Shown here one piece after another: positions 26,988-36,011 of a stretch of 64,000 bases of DNA (within the stretch, counting starts at the first letter, position 1; every line of letters starts with the position of its first letter). The DNA lies in contig NC_020541.1 in assembly GCF_000230695.2 (NCBI RefSeq), forward strand, positions 2,666,001 through 2,730,000, read 5' to 3'. The translations under genes and the position numbers were made by a program. The notes beneath the pieces are model-generated. The model had not been told where the DNA came from and did not search any database. It saw only the letters and a program-made list of their open reading frames with translations. Source of the stretch: Rhodanobacter denitrificans (GTDB lineage: Bacteria; Pseudomonadota; Gammaproteobacteria; Xanthomonadales; Rhodanobacteraceae).

Positions 26988-28582
26988 GACTGCTCGATCA
27001 GCACGCCGGGCACCAGCTGCTGCTGCGGATCGAAATGTGCGGACAACGCCCGCAGCGTGGCCATGCCCAGCGCCCCCTTCTCCACCGGCAGGTATGCGGC
27101 GTGGTCGCGCCCCACCCCGTGCTGATGGCTGATGGTGCCGCGCTGGCCAACGATGGTCAGGCTGGCCGCGTGCTTGAGGCGCTGCCAGCGCGCCAGCGCT
27201 TCGGCATAACTGGCACCTGGGCGGAACACGTAGGTGGTGTACAGACTCGAACCCTCGCCGTAGGCGTGCGACAAATGGGTGAACACGTGCACCCGTTCGC
27301 CTTCGGCGGCCAGGCCCTCGCGCAGACTCGCTTCGACCTGCTGCAGCAGGTTGTCGACGTTGCTCCAGTCGGTGGCGGTTTCCAGCGTGTCCACCACGTA
27401 ACCGGCGCTCCACAGGCTGTGCCGCAGATACGGGAACCCAAAGCGGTGCTCCGCCCACTTGCGGCCCAGCACCCGGCCGGTGAACACGCCGCCGAAACCC
27501 TTCAGCAGCTTTCTGGCCTGCCGCAGCGAGGCTGCGTTCTGCACGCGGTTGCCGGTGACGCCGAAGGTGAGCATGCACTTGCCGTCACCGGCACCGCGCA
27601 GCGCCAGATACTTTTCCAGCCAGGCCATCGGCCGCGGCTGGCCGGCCAGCACCAGCTGGGTCTGTGTCTCGACCGCGCCGGACAGGCGCAACATGGACAG
27701 CGGCACGCGCGCCTGCACCAGCTGGCGGACCGCCTGCATCGCCTGGTTCCAGTCGGGCAGGAATACCGCGTAGAAATGCTCCTGCGCGGCCAGCCGGGTG
27801 ATCCGCACCTTGACCTCGGAGAGGATGCCGAAGCGACCTTCCGAGCCCAGTACCAGCTCGCGCAGATCCGGCCCGGCGGCGGACGCCGGGAAGGCCGGAA
27901 TCACCAACGGGCCGGCGAAGGTTTCCAGCGTGCCGCCGGCAAACAGCTGCTCGATGCGGCCATAGCGCAGCGACTGCTGGCCACTGGAACGGCTGGCCAC
28001 CCAGCCACCCAGCGTGGACAGCTCCCACGATTGCGGAAAATGGCCCAGCGTGTAGCCGTGTGCGCGCAACTGGCTTTCCACTTGCGGCCCATTGGCGCCC
28101 GGGCCGAAGGTGGCGAGCAGGCTGTCCTCGTCGATCTCGAACAGCTGGTTCAGGCGTTCCAGCGACACCGTCAGCACCGGCCGCGCGGACGCTGGCGGGT
28201 TGATGTGGCCAACCACCGAGGTGCCGCCGCCGTAGGGAATCACGACCACGTCGTGCGTCCTGGCCCAGTCCAGCAGCTCGCGGACCTGGGCGGCGGTTTC
28301 CGGACAGGCGACGCCGTCGGGAAATATGCCGAACTCGCCGGAGCGCATCGCCAACCAGTCCGGCAGGCTCTGCCCGCGGGCATGCCGCACGCGCTCCTCG
28401 GCAGCCACGCTGACCAACGGATGCGCCGGCAGCCGCGAAACCGGCACCGTGCCCAGCACCTGCGCCAAGCTGGCATCGGCCAGCCGCTGGCCGGGGCCCA
28501 CCCGCGCGGCGAGAAACGCCTCGCCGGCGGCCGGCAAGGCCATGACGGTCGTCTCTTCGCCCCAGCCGTTCCAACGCCGCAT
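26984..28582 (-). CDS. FAD-binding oxidase, alkylglycerone-phosphate-synthase-like
   Basis: A 532-residue VAO/PCMH-family flavoprotein. The FAD-binding domain has VVVIPYGGGTSVVGHINP (about residues 120-137) and the pyrophosphate loop (LSTLGGWVASRSSGQQSLRY). At the C-terminus, GTISHQHGVGRDHAAYL matches the His-rich active-site motif of alkyldihydroxyacetonephosphate synthase and D-lactate dehydrogenase relatives. Eukaryotic AGPS makes ether lipids from acyl-DHAP; bacterial homologues are mostly uncharacterised. The start at 28582 (MRRWNGWG) has GGAG seven bases upstream. It is the first gene of the operon with the GlpD-like, kinase and AraC genes. Confidence 0.85.
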   Translation of the reverse strand: MRRWNGWGEETTVMALPAAGEAFLAARVGPGQRLADASLAQVLGTVPVSRLPAHPLVSVAAEERVRHARGQSLPDWLAMRSGEFGIFPDGVACPETAAQVRELLDWARTHDVVVIPYGGGTSVVGHINPPASARPVLTVSLERLNQLFEIDEDSLLATFGPGANGPQVESQLRAHGYTLGHFPQSWELSTLGGWVASRSSGQQSLRYGRIEQLFAGGTLETFAGPLVIPAFPASAAGPDLRELVLGSEGRFGILSEVKVRITRLAAQEHFYAVFLPDWNQAMQAVRQLVQARVPLSMLRLSGAVETQTQLVLAGQPRPMAWLEKYLALRGAGDGKCMLTFGVTGNRVQNAASLRQARKLLKGFGGVFTGRVLGRKWAEHRFGFPYLRHSLWSAGYVVDTLETATDWSNVDNLLQQVEASLREGLAAEGERVHVFTHLSHAYGEGSSLYTTYVFRPGASYAEALARWQRLKHAASLTIVGQRGTISHQHGVGRDHAAYLPVEKGALGMATLRALSAHFDPQQQLVPGVLIEQS

Positions 28583-28835
28583 TGCCCACTCCGAGTGCTG
28601 TCGCCGACACTCCATACTATCGCGCATGTCGCCCGGTTTTCTGCACCCCTTCGGTCCCTCGCCGTCACCCATGGCGGCTCCGGTGAACAACGATCGGAGC
28701 ACACGCAATTTCCTGAAACCGAGCGGCGCGGTATTGGCCATGGGCGCGGCCGGTGCCGCCACCGGCGGATTGCAAAATCCCTGCCGACGTTCCCATAGTT
28801 GCGAACGCAACCCCCTCCATGAGGACCCCCAGCAC

Positions 28836-29006
28836 ATGAAGACTGCCGCTCTGGGCTCGGCGCTTGTTTCGCTTGCCTGCCTCTTTTCCATCACCGCATT
28901 CGCGGCGCCTCCGACGAGCCGGGATGCGGCGAAGATCACGCCCGACATGATCCAGACCGCGTCGGACATCCGGGAAACCGGGACGGAGGAAGTTAAACGA
29001 CCCTGA
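28836..29006 (+). CDS. Secreted peptide, truncated by a REP element
   Basis: A 56-codon frame with GAGG upstream and a convincing signal peptide (MKTAALGSALVSLACLFSIT to AFAAP). About 25 residues into the mature part the frame runs into the type A repeat (GTEEVKRP is encoded by it) and stops. It looks like the 5' end of a longer exported protein cut off when the RAYT/REP unit at 28972-29865 arrived. No obvious continuation was found on the far side. Confidence 0.5.
   Translation: MKTAALGSALVSLACLFSITAFAAPPTSRDAAKITPDMIQTASDIRETGTEEVKRP
28972..28997 (+). repeat. Type A REP copy A1
   Basis: GGGAAACC followed by GGGACGGAGGAAGTTAAA. It lies 103 bases upstream of the intact A-type RAYT and is inverted relative to copies A2/A3 on the other side of that gene. 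Confidence 0.8.
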
Positions 29007-29100
29007 AACCCGGCTTGCACTTACCCACACCATCTGGTCTTGCCGATGCCATCCGCTGCTGTGCACGCAGACACTGGGGTACCAATCCACGGTCCCTCAC

Positions 29101-29808
29101 ATGCCTCGCCAAGCTCGCCTGGAAATTCCCGGGGTACCGCTCCACATCACCCAACGTGGGGTCAATCGATGCGCCATTTTTCTTGATGACGAAGACCGGC
29201 GCCACTATCTCCGTCTGCTGGGCGAGAGCGCCGCGAGCCACGGTCTGCGCATTCACGCCTACGTTTTGATGGGCAATCACGTGCACCTGCTCGTCAGTTC
29301 CGACGAGTCCGGCCAGGTATCGCTGGGCATGCGCCAACTGGGTCAGGCCTATGTCACCGCTTTCAACCGTCGCCATGGGCGCACCGGAACGCTGTGGGAA
29401 GGGCGCTTCAAATCCAGTCTGGTCGACTCGGACCGCTACCTGCTCGCCGCCTATCGGTATATCGAGCTCAACCCGGTTCGTGCCGCGATGGTCGAGAGGC
29501 CCGAACATCACCACTGGTCCAGCGTGCACGCCAACCTGGCACTTTGCGAAGACTCATTGGTGACACCCCACGCCTGTTTCATCGAGATGGGGACTACGCC
29601 ACAGGTGCGCGCCGAAGCCTATCGGACATGGCTCAAACAAGGTGTCAGCGACGACGAGCTGATCGCCATTCGCCAGCACCTGCAGCAGGAACGCGCCTTT
29701 GGAAGCAAACGCTTTCAGGCCATGGCGGAAAGAACCTTGGGGCGTCCGGTGAATGTGCGGCGACCTGGGCGGCCGGGGCGAGACCAAGACAAACCCAAAG
29801 GCATTTAA
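29101..29808 (+). mobile_element. RAYT-1: intact REP-associated tyrosine transposase (Y1_Tnp)
   Basis: A 235-residue HUH single-strand transposase of the IS200/IS605-related RAYT family. It starts MPRQARLEIPGVPLHITQRG. The HUH metal site is GNHVHLLV (about residues 60-67), and the catalytic tyrosine is in LLAAYRYIELNPVRAAMV. RTGTLWEGRFKSSLVDSDR is the family block between them. RAYTs are single-copy domesticated transposases that cut and move cognate REP repeats rather than themselves. Here type A repeats flank it on both sides, inverted. The last residues (PKGI, stop) are encoded by repeat A2. Confidence 0.93.
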
Positions 29809-29865
29809 CTTCCTCCGTCCCGGTTTCCCGCAAAGGCATTTAACTTCCTCCGTCCCGGTTTCCCG
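29796..29865 (-). repeat. Type A REP copies A2 and A3 (35-bp tandem)
   Basis: Two tandem copies of a 35-bp unit (GGCATTTAACTTCCTCCGTC, then CCGGTTTCCCGCAAA). They are in opposite orientation to A1 and directly follow RAYT-1, whose stop codon lies in the first copy. Confidence 0.85.
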
Positions 29866-30119
29866 CCCGGCGCGCAGCAGAACCACACGATAAGGGGCAA
29901 CCCGCCGCCTTTCGTCGCTGTTCCAGCTGCTGCCTGGACGGTTACGTCAAAGCCTTTTTACTGGGGATTGATGCAGATCACCACGACCCGTCTGCGATCA
30001 GATCATCATCATGTAACGCGAATCATTCGTATCGGCACTCGGACGAGCTGTGCCCTTTCGCGTGTATGAAATTGCGCTTGCGTGTCGATACGCCTCTTGA
30101 CCAGGGAGAGTCTCTGACC

Positions 30120-31508
30120 ATGACTGAAGTCCAGCAATTGGCGGCCTTTGTCCACGGTGCCCGGTACGTACAAATCAGTGCGCAGGCAGTGGAACAAATC
30201 AAGATCCGCATCCTCGACACGCTCGGCGTTGCCATCGGCGCACTCGATGCGCCACCTCTGCGGGCGATCCGCAAGCTCACCGAATCACTCGGCGGCAACA
30301 GCGCTTCCACGTTGATTGGCGGTGGCAGCTCGGCGCCCGACCGGGCGGCGTTCTACAACATCGGTCTCAGCCGCTATCTCGATTTCATGGACAGTTACCT
30401 CGCCCCGGGCGAGACCTGCCACCCATCGGACAACATTGGTGCGGTGTTGGCGGCGGGCGAAAGCGTCAACGCCAGCGGCAAGGATTTGCTCACCGCGGTG
30501 GCAGTGGCGTACCAGGTGCATACGCGGCTGTCCGATGTGGCGCCGGTACGAGCCAAAGGTTTTGATCACACCGTGCAAGGCGCATACGCCGTAGCCGCCG
30601 CGGTCGCCAAGGTAATGAAACTCGACGCGGCCAAGACGGCCAACGCGATCGCCATTTCCGGCACCGCCAACAACGCCCTGCGCGTCACCCGCACCGGCAA
30701 TCTGTCGAACTGGAAAGGCCTGGCCTACCCGCAAGTCGGCAAGGAAGGTACGCACGCGGCGCTGCTGGCCAGCGTGGGCATCAGCGGCCCCGAGCAGGTG
30801 TTTGAAGGCAACAAGGGGTTGAAGGAAACCATCACCGGCCCGTTTGATATCGACTGGTCGCGCGAAGATCTGGAAAGCGTCCTGCGCACCATCATCAAGA
30901 AGCACAACGCGGAGATCCATTCGCAGTCGTCGATCGATGCAGCCATCGAGATCACCGCTCAGCCCGGTTTTCGCGCTGATGCAATTCGAGCGGTGCACAT
31001 CATCACGTTCCAGGTCGCCTACGACATCATCGGCGGCGGCGAGGAAGGCGACAAAAGGCATATTCGCAGCAAGGAAGAGGCGGATCACTCGCTGCCGTAC
31101 ATGGTGGCCGTGGCGTTGCTGGATGGCGAGGTACAACCGGCCCAGTACGCTGCCGAACGCATCGTCGGCGCGGACGTGCAGGCGTTGCTGCAAAAAACCA
31201 CGGTGACACCGGACGCCGCATTTTCCGCCCGCTTCCCGAAGGAAATGCCCAGCAAGGTGGAAGTGGAATTGAACGACGGGAAAATATTCTCTGCCACCGC
31301 GGCGGCCTACAAGGGGTTCACTTCGCAGCCGCTGGATTGGGCCAGTGCCTGTGAAAAATTCGATCGGTTGGTGACGCCTTTTGCGGGCGCTGAACTGGCC
31401 GACAAGATCGCGCGCACCGTGCATGGGCTGGATACCCACAGCGTGCGCGACTTGACCGCATTACTGGCAAAGGTTCCGTCGCAGCGCCACATCTCGGCTG
31501 CCGCCTGA
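30120..31508 (+). CDS. MmgE/PrpD family protein
   Basis: A 462-residue protein of the 2-methylcitrate dehydratase/cis-aconitate decarboxylase superfamily. Family blocks are visible: RILDTLGVAIGAL (about residues 29-41), LDFMDSYLAPGETCHPSDNI (about 90-109), VAYQVHTRLSDVAP and GTANNALRVTRTG. The Asp/His/Cys cluster DSYLAPGETCHPSDN lies at the active-site position. These enzymes dehydrate or decarboxylate small tricarboxylates. No prpB/prpC genes lie nearby, so propionate metabolism is not implied. GGGAGAG precedes the ATG at 30120 by nine bases. The phosphosulfolactate-synthase-like gene follows after 37 bases, probably in one operon. Confidence 0.88.
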   Translation: MTEVQQLAAFVHGARYVQISAQAVEQIKIRILDTLGVAIGALDAPPLRAIRKLTESLGGNSASTLIGGGSSAPDRAAFYNIGLSRYLDFMDSYLAPGETCHPSDNIGAVLAAGESVNASGKDLLTAVAVAYQVHTRLSDVAPVRAKGFDHTVQGAYAVAAAVAKVMKLDAAKTANAIAISGTANNALRVTRTGNLSNWKGLAYPQVGKEGTHAALLASVGISGPEQVFEGNKGLKETITGPFDIDWSREDLESVLRTIIKKHNAEIHSQSSIDAAIEITAQPGFRADAIRAVHIITFQVAYDIIGGGEEGDKRHIRSKEEADHSLPYMVAVALLDGEVQPAQYAAERIVGADVQALLQKTTVTPDAAFSARFPKEMPSKVEVELNDGKIFSATAAAYKGFTSQPLDWASACEKFDRLVTPFAGAELADKIARTVHGLDTHSVRDLTALLAKVPSQRHISAAA

Positions 31509-31545
31509 TCCCGGCACTACCCCCTGCAACGAAAGGAGAAATACC

Positions 31546-32376
31546 ATGGCTACCACCAGTTTCGACTTCGTCCCGCGCGCGTATCGCCCCGACAAACCCC
31601 GCTCGTTCGGTCTGACCGAAATCCGCGGTCCGTATTACGCCACCTATGGCACGCGGCATCTGGAAGACGTGCTGGACGTCGCCGGCCAGTGGGTCGATGG
31701 CGTCAAATGGGCCGGCGGCTCGTTCGCCCTGCTGCCGCGCGAACAGGTACGTGCCTTCAGTGATCTGGCACACAAGCACAACGCCTACATTTCCTCGGGC
31801 GGCTGGATCGAAACGGTATTGCGCTACGGCCCGGATGCCGTGGACAAATACCTGAAAGAAGCCAAGGAAGTCGGCTTCGATGTGATCGAAATTTCCACCG
31901 GCTTCATCACCATCCCCACCTCCGGCCTGCTGCGCCTGATCGAGCAGGTCAAGAAGGCCGGGCTCAAGGCCAAACCGGAATTGGGCATCCAGTTCGGCTC
32001 CGGCGGCGATTCCACCGAGACCGAGTTGGCGGCCGAAGGCAAGAAGGATGTGGGCGATCTGATCAATCGCGCCAAGAGCGCGCTGGATGCCGGCGCCGAC
32101 ATCATCATGATCGAGTCCGAAGGCATCACCGAGAACGTGGTGACATGGAATACCGCGGCGGCGGCTTCGATCATCAACGGCGTGGGCCTGGAGCACGTCA
32201 TGTTCGAGTCGGCCGACCCGTTAGTGTTCGAGTGGTACATCAAGAACTACGGCAACGAGGTCAACCTGTTTGTCGACCACTCGCAGATCCTGCAGCTGGA
32301 AGGCCTGCGCCAGAACATCTGGGGCAACAAATCCACTTGGGGCCGCATTGCCAATCCGGCACCCGCAAAGGGCTAA
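31546..32376 (+). CDS. Phosphosulfolactate synthase-like (ComA/HSA32 family) protein
   Basis: A 276-residue TIM-barrel protein of the ComA family. The N-terminal signature is GLTEIRGPYYATYGTRHLE (residues 22-40). WVDGVKWAGGSFALLPRE, then EISTGFITIP and IIMIESEGITENV, follow at the expected barrel strands. ComA adds sulfite to phosphoenolpyruvate in coenzyme M synthesis; plant and bacterial HSA32-type members have no settled reaction. AAAGGAG stands close before the ATG. Pairing with a PrpD-type gene is notable and suggests a catabolic or biosynthetic step on a C3-C6 acid. The downstream DNA is a patchwork of three repeat families. Confidence 0.85.
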   Translation: MATTSFDFVPRAYRPDKPRSFGLTEIRGPYYATYGTRHLEDVLDVAGQWVDGVKWAGGSFALLPREQVRAFSDLAHKHNAYISSGGWIETVLRYGPDAVDKYLKEAKEVGFDVIEISTGFITIPTSGLLRLIEQVKKAGLKAKPELGIQFGSGGDSTETELAAEGKKDVGDLINRAKSALDAGADIIMIESEGITENVVTWNTAAAASIINGVGLEHVMFESADPLVFEWYIKNYGNEVNLFVDHSQILQLEGLRQNIWGNKSTWGRIANPAPAKG

Positions 32377-32442
32377 GTAACCCGAGGTGAGGACCTGCAA
32401 CACGGCGTTCTGGCAGGTTGCCGGTGACAACCGCTGTTGTGC

Positions 32443-32463
32443 AAAAGGTGTCAGGGACAATTT
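32443..32463 (+). repeat. Type C REP copy C1 (orphan)
   Basis: Contains AGGTGTCAGGGACAATTT, the same as the inverted pair C2/C3 that bounds RAYT-3. No RAYT is directly attached here. Confidence 0.75.
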
Positions 32464-32490
32464 GAACATCCCTGCGGCGAGACCGGGACC

Positions 32491-32508
32491 GGGACGGAGG
32501 AAGTTAAA
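32491..32508 (+). repeat. Type A REP copy A4
   Basis: GGGACGGAGGAAGTTAAA, identical to A1 and A5. It is immediately followed by a relic of the small gene found intact at 41091-41294, in the same relative position as A5. Confidence 0.75.
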
Positions 32509-32600
32509 TCCCGTTCCGGTGTCCTTCAAAGCTTGAGCTTGTGTATTCTCGCACCAGCTGCCGCTCCCTCGCCGACCACACCGGGCAGAACGCCTCAACT
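32509..32600 (-). pseudogene. Relic of the small gene at 41091-41294
   Basis: Reading the minus strand gives VVEAFCPVWSARERQL, matching VEALCPVWPRGEHPMA near the end of the intact gene. The TTCAAAGCTTGA stop region is also shared. Only the last 25-30 codons remain, and they lack a good stop. Confidence 0.55.
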
Positions 32601-32604
32601 ACAA

Positions 32605-33323
32605 CTAAAGCGGGTCAGAGCCCGTTCCATCAGATTCACTGCTGCGTCTCGGGCGGTGCGCAGGGCGGACGCTGGCGCAACGGCCCATCATCACCTCTAT
32701 CTCGCGCTGGAATCGCGGCGAACCAAGCACGCGTTGCTGTTGGACATAGGCACGAATCTCGGCCAGACGATCCGCGCTCAATGCATCCTTGAGTAATGCT
32801 CGATAGGCGACGCAACGTTCCGCCGCATCAGCGCCAAGACGCAGGTATTCCGCGTGTGGGACCACCATCGCGTCTGGCAGCAATTGCGCATTAGCGTGAT
32901 AGCTCGACCACGCATGGTTCCCCGGGTCAGCCACCATGGCGGCACGGACCGGGTTCAACTCGATATAGCGATAACAGCTAAGCAGGTAGCGCTCGGTATC
33001 GACCAGACAAGACTTGCAGCGGCCTTCCCACAACGTGCCGGTTCGTCGATACCGCCCGTTGATGTAACCCACGTATTGCCGACCGAGCCACTGCATCATC
33101 CGCGACACCGCACCAGCCGATGAGGGTGTCACCAGCACATGCACGTGATTGGTCATCAACACATACGCGTGCACCACACAGCCGTAACGGATGGCGGATT
33201 CCCGCAACCCGGCGAGGTAACGACGATAGTCGTCCTCCACGTAGAAACACGGCTGTCGATCGTTCCCTCGCTGCACGACATGTGCGGCACGTCCGCAAGA
33301 TCTGGCCTGGGTTGGCGGGGCAT
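32605..33323 (-). pseudogene. RAYT-2: B-type RAYT with a one-base frameshift
   Basis: Nearly identical in plan to the intact RAYT-4 at 37394. It starts MPRQPRPDLADVPH at 33323, but a missing base near 33282 throws the frame off. The rest lies in another frame from VVQRGNDRQPCFYVEDD through the HUH motif MTNHVHVLV and the tyrosine block LLSCYRYIELNPVRAAMV to GTGSDPL. Restoring one base after VPH gives the family sequence. It may be a true mutation or a sequencing error. Flanked by inverted type B repeats B1 and B2. Confidence 0.85.
32612..32623 (+). repeat. Type B REP copy B1
   Basis: GGGTCAGAGCCC. It encodes the last residues (GSDPL) of the flanking RAYT-2 frame and is inverted relative to B2 on the other side. 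Confidence 0.75.
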
Positions 33324-33429
33324 CCGGCTTCTCCGTGGCAAACACCACGTCAGCCTGGCAACCCATCGCCGCCCCGCCTATCAGGCTTCCCTCGCCCCCA
33401 CGTCAGCCCGGCCAAACCTTCTTGGTAAG

Positions 33430-33441
33430 GGGCTCTGACCC
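33430..33441 (-). repeat. Type B REP copy B2
   Basis: GGGCTCTGACCC, within TAAGGGGCTCTGACCCGGTT, the same extended form as B5. It is the upstream partner of B1. Confidence 0.75.
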
Positions 33442-33603
33442 GGTTAGCTTCTCGTACGGGTTTGCGGGGGGCAGCGCGGGATGCGTGCTGACTTGCATCA
33501 TGTGCGTTTGGATGGCTGAGCGTTACTATGCCGCGGTTTTGCGCAGACGATGGCCGGGCAACGATGCCCGGTCAGCGCGCGTGGTCAACAAGGAAATTCG
33601 CTC

Positions 33604-35979
33604 ATGTTTCTTCGAATCAGTACTCTGGCGCTCGCCGTCGCTGGTGCGCTCGGTGCCAGCTCGGTCGCGTGCGCGCAGGACACCGGCGCCGTACCACCAG
33701 CTACCAACCTGCAGACGGTGGTGGTCACCGGTACGCGTACGCTCGACCGCACCATGGCCGACTCGCTCGCCCCCGTCGATGTGTTGACGACGGCCGATAT
33801 CACGGCGACCGGCGCCACGGATCTGCCCAGCGCGTTGAACGTGTTGCTGCCGTCGTTCAATTTCCCGCAGGCCACTTTGTCGGACGCCACCGATGCCAAC
33901 CTGCCGGCGCAATTGCGCGGGCTGTCGCCGGATCAGACCCTGGTGTTGATCAACGGCAAGCGGCAACATCCCACGGCCACGCTCAACAACGTTGAAGTGA
34001 TGGGGCGTGGGTCGTCGCCGGTTGATCTGTCGGCGATTCCGCTCAATGCCATCGAACGGATCGAGGTGCTGCGCGATGGCGCCGCCGCGCAGTACGGTTC
34101 GGACGCGATTGCCGGCGTCATCAACATCATCCTGAAGCAGGGGCCCGGGCACGGCTCGGTCGACGTGGGGCGAGGCATGTGGGCGGGCAGGCAGGGCGGT
34201 ACGTCGACGGCGGGCGCTGACGCCGGCTTCCGCGTTGGCGACGGCTGGCTGCGCGTTGCGGCCAACTACCAGAACCAGGACCCGACCAATCATGCCGCTG
34301 TCGATCGCCTGTTTCCCGGCGATTCCAGTTACGGCCGCGTCACCTTCCACTACGGCATGCCCGAGAAGATCGCCAGGCAGGCCGCCATCAACGGCGAATA
34401 TCCGCTCGGTGAGCACGCGACGCTGTATGTGGCGAGCCTGTTCAACAAGCGCGATGTGAGTTCGCCGGGTTTCTTTCGCTGGCTGCCCATGTACGAGGGT
34501 GCGAGCCCCGCGGCCGCAGCGGTTTACCCGAACGGCTTTTTGCCGGTGGAGAACAGCGCGATCCGCGATGACACCTCGCAACTCGGTGTGCGCGGTGAAG
34601 TGGCCGGCTGGCATTACGACGTGGGCGCGGCGACCGGTGGCAACCACTGGAAACTCGACACCTCGAATACCTTCAACTATTCGCTTGGTGCCGACTCGCC
34701 CACCGCGTTCTACATCGGCACGCTGACGCTGCGGCAGAACCAGCTCAGTGCGGACTTCAACCGCGATTTCGACATGCCGTGGCAACACGCACTCGGCGTG
34801 GCGTGGGGCTTGATCACGCGCGAGGAGACTTTCGCGATCAAACCCGGTGATTCGGCCTCCTATGCCGGTGCTGGCGCGCAGGTGTTTCCCGGCTATCAAC
34901 CCACCGATGCCGGCTCGCACAGCCGTCACAACCAAGCCGCTTACGTCGATCTGGAAACCGATTTCACCGACAAGTTCTCGGCTGGGCTTGCCGCGCGGCA
35001 GGAGCATTACAGCGACTTCGGCAACACCGCGTCGTGGAAGCTTTCGGGTCGCTACACGATCACACCGGTGGTCGCGCTGCGCGCCTCCGCGTCGACCGGC
35101 TTCCGTGCGCCGTCGCTGCAGCAGGAGTACTACTCCGATACCGCCATCGACATCATCAATGCCAGCTCGGGTCACCAGAGCTTGACCACGGTGCGTACTT
35201 TCCCGGTTGCTGATCCGGCCGCCATCGCGTTGGGCGCCCAGCCGCTCAAGCCTGAGCGCTCGCGCGATTACAGCGCCGGGCTGGTGCTGACGCCGGGGTT
35301 CGGCCCTTACGCCACGCTGGATTTCTACCAGGTGGATATCAGTGACCGCATCATCCTCAGCGAAGATCTGACCGGTCCGGTGGTTGAGGATTACCTCACC
35401 TCGGTGGGCATCCCGTTCGTCAGCGGTGGTCGCTTCTTCACCAATGCGGTCAATACGCGTACGCGCGGCGTGGATCTCGTCGGCACGTGGCCGCTCACCT
35501 TTGGCGCGAACGATCTCAAGTTCACGGGCGGCTACAGCCACAACCAGACGACGATTCGCCACATTCGCGCCAACCCACCGCAACTCGGCCTCGCCGGGCT
35601 TGAGTTGCCGGTGATCGGGCGCGAGGAGGCGGGCATCATCACCGAGGGTAGCCCGCACAATAAGGCGTTTGTCGGCGCGAACTGGCGTCGTGATAAGTGG
35701 ACGCTGCACGCGCAGCTGACCCGCTACGGTGCGTTCACCTTTGTGGTACCGGTGCTGCCGGGCGATCAGACCTACGCCGCGCGCACGCTCACCGATCTCT
35801 CCGCCAGCTACCGCGTGGGCAACTGGACGGCGACGTTGGGTGCGAACAACCTGTTCAATGTCTACCCGCAGCACAGCAGCCCGACCAACGATTTCTATGG
35901 TCTGCTGCCGTACCCGGAAGGCTCGCCGTTCGGCTTTAGTGGTCGCTACGTGCACGTCAACCTTGGCTATCGCTGGTAA
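33604..35979 (+). CDS. TonB-dependent outer-membrane receptor
   Basis: A 791-residue protein. A signal peptide (ISTLALAVAGALGASSVACA) is followed by a TonB-box-like segment (LQTVVVTGTRTLDRT), a plug domain (residues 45-170, with LRGLSPDQTLVLINGKRQ and IERIEVLRDGAAAQYGSDAI) and a 22-strand-type barrel ending in aromatic residues (HVNLGYRW). It imports a ligand across the outer membrane using TonB energy. STGFRAPSLQQEYYSD is a typical barrel motif. The ligand is unknown. It ends 11 bases before repeat C2, and its promoter follows repeat B2, so it lies wholly within the REP-rich island. Confidence 0.93.
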   Translation: MFLRISTLALAVAGALGASSVACAQDTGAVPPATNLQTVVVTGTRTLDRTMADSLAPVDVLTTADITATGATDLPSALNVLLPSFNFPQATLSDATDANLPAQLRGLSPDQTLVLINGKRQHPTATLNNVEVMGRGSSPVDLSAIPLNAIERIEVLRDGAAAQYGSDAIAGVINIILKQGPGHGSVDVGRGMWAGRQGGTSTAGADAGFRVGDGWLRVAANYQNQDPTNHAAVDRLFPGDSSYGRVTFHYGMPEKIARQAAINGEYPLGEHATLYVASLFNKRDVSSPGFFRWLPMYEGASPAAAAVYPNGFLPVENSAIRDDTSQLGVRGEVAGWHYDVGAATGGNHWKLDTSNTFNYSLGADSPTAFYIGTLTLRQNQLSADFNRDFDMPWQHALGVAWGLITREETFAIKPGDSASYAGAGAQVFPGYQPTDAGSHSRHNQAAYVDLETDFTDKFSAGLAARQEHYSDFGNTASWKLSGRYTITPVVALRASASTGFRAPSLQQEYYSDTAIDIINASSGHQSLTTVRTFPVADPAAIALGAQPLKPERSRDYSAGLVLTPGFGPYATLDFYQVDISDRIILSEDLTGPVVEDYLTSVGIPFVSGGRFFTNAVNTRTRGVDLVGTWPLTFGANDLKFTGGYSHNQTTIRHIRANPPQLGLAGLELPVIGREEAGIITEGSPHNKAFVGANWRRDKWTLHAQLTRYGAFTFVVPVLPGDQTYAARTLTDLSASYRVGNWTATLGANNLFNVYPQHSSPTNDFYGLLPYPEGSPFGFSGRYVHVNLGYRW

Positions 35980-35990
35980 GCGATGCCGGC

Positions 35991-36011
35991 AAAAGGTATC
36001 AGGGACAATTT
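35991..36011 (+). repeat. Type C REP copy C2 (left boundary of RAYT-3)
   Basis: AGGTATCAGGGACAATTT. Inverted relative to C3, 510 bases away. It supplies the stop codon of the truncated RAYT-3. Confidence 0.8.

Noticed and set aside
32605..33366. RAYT-2 as an intact gene starting upstream at 33366
   Set aside because: The extension is not homologous to RAYTs; the true start is in another frame, so the copy is frameshifted.
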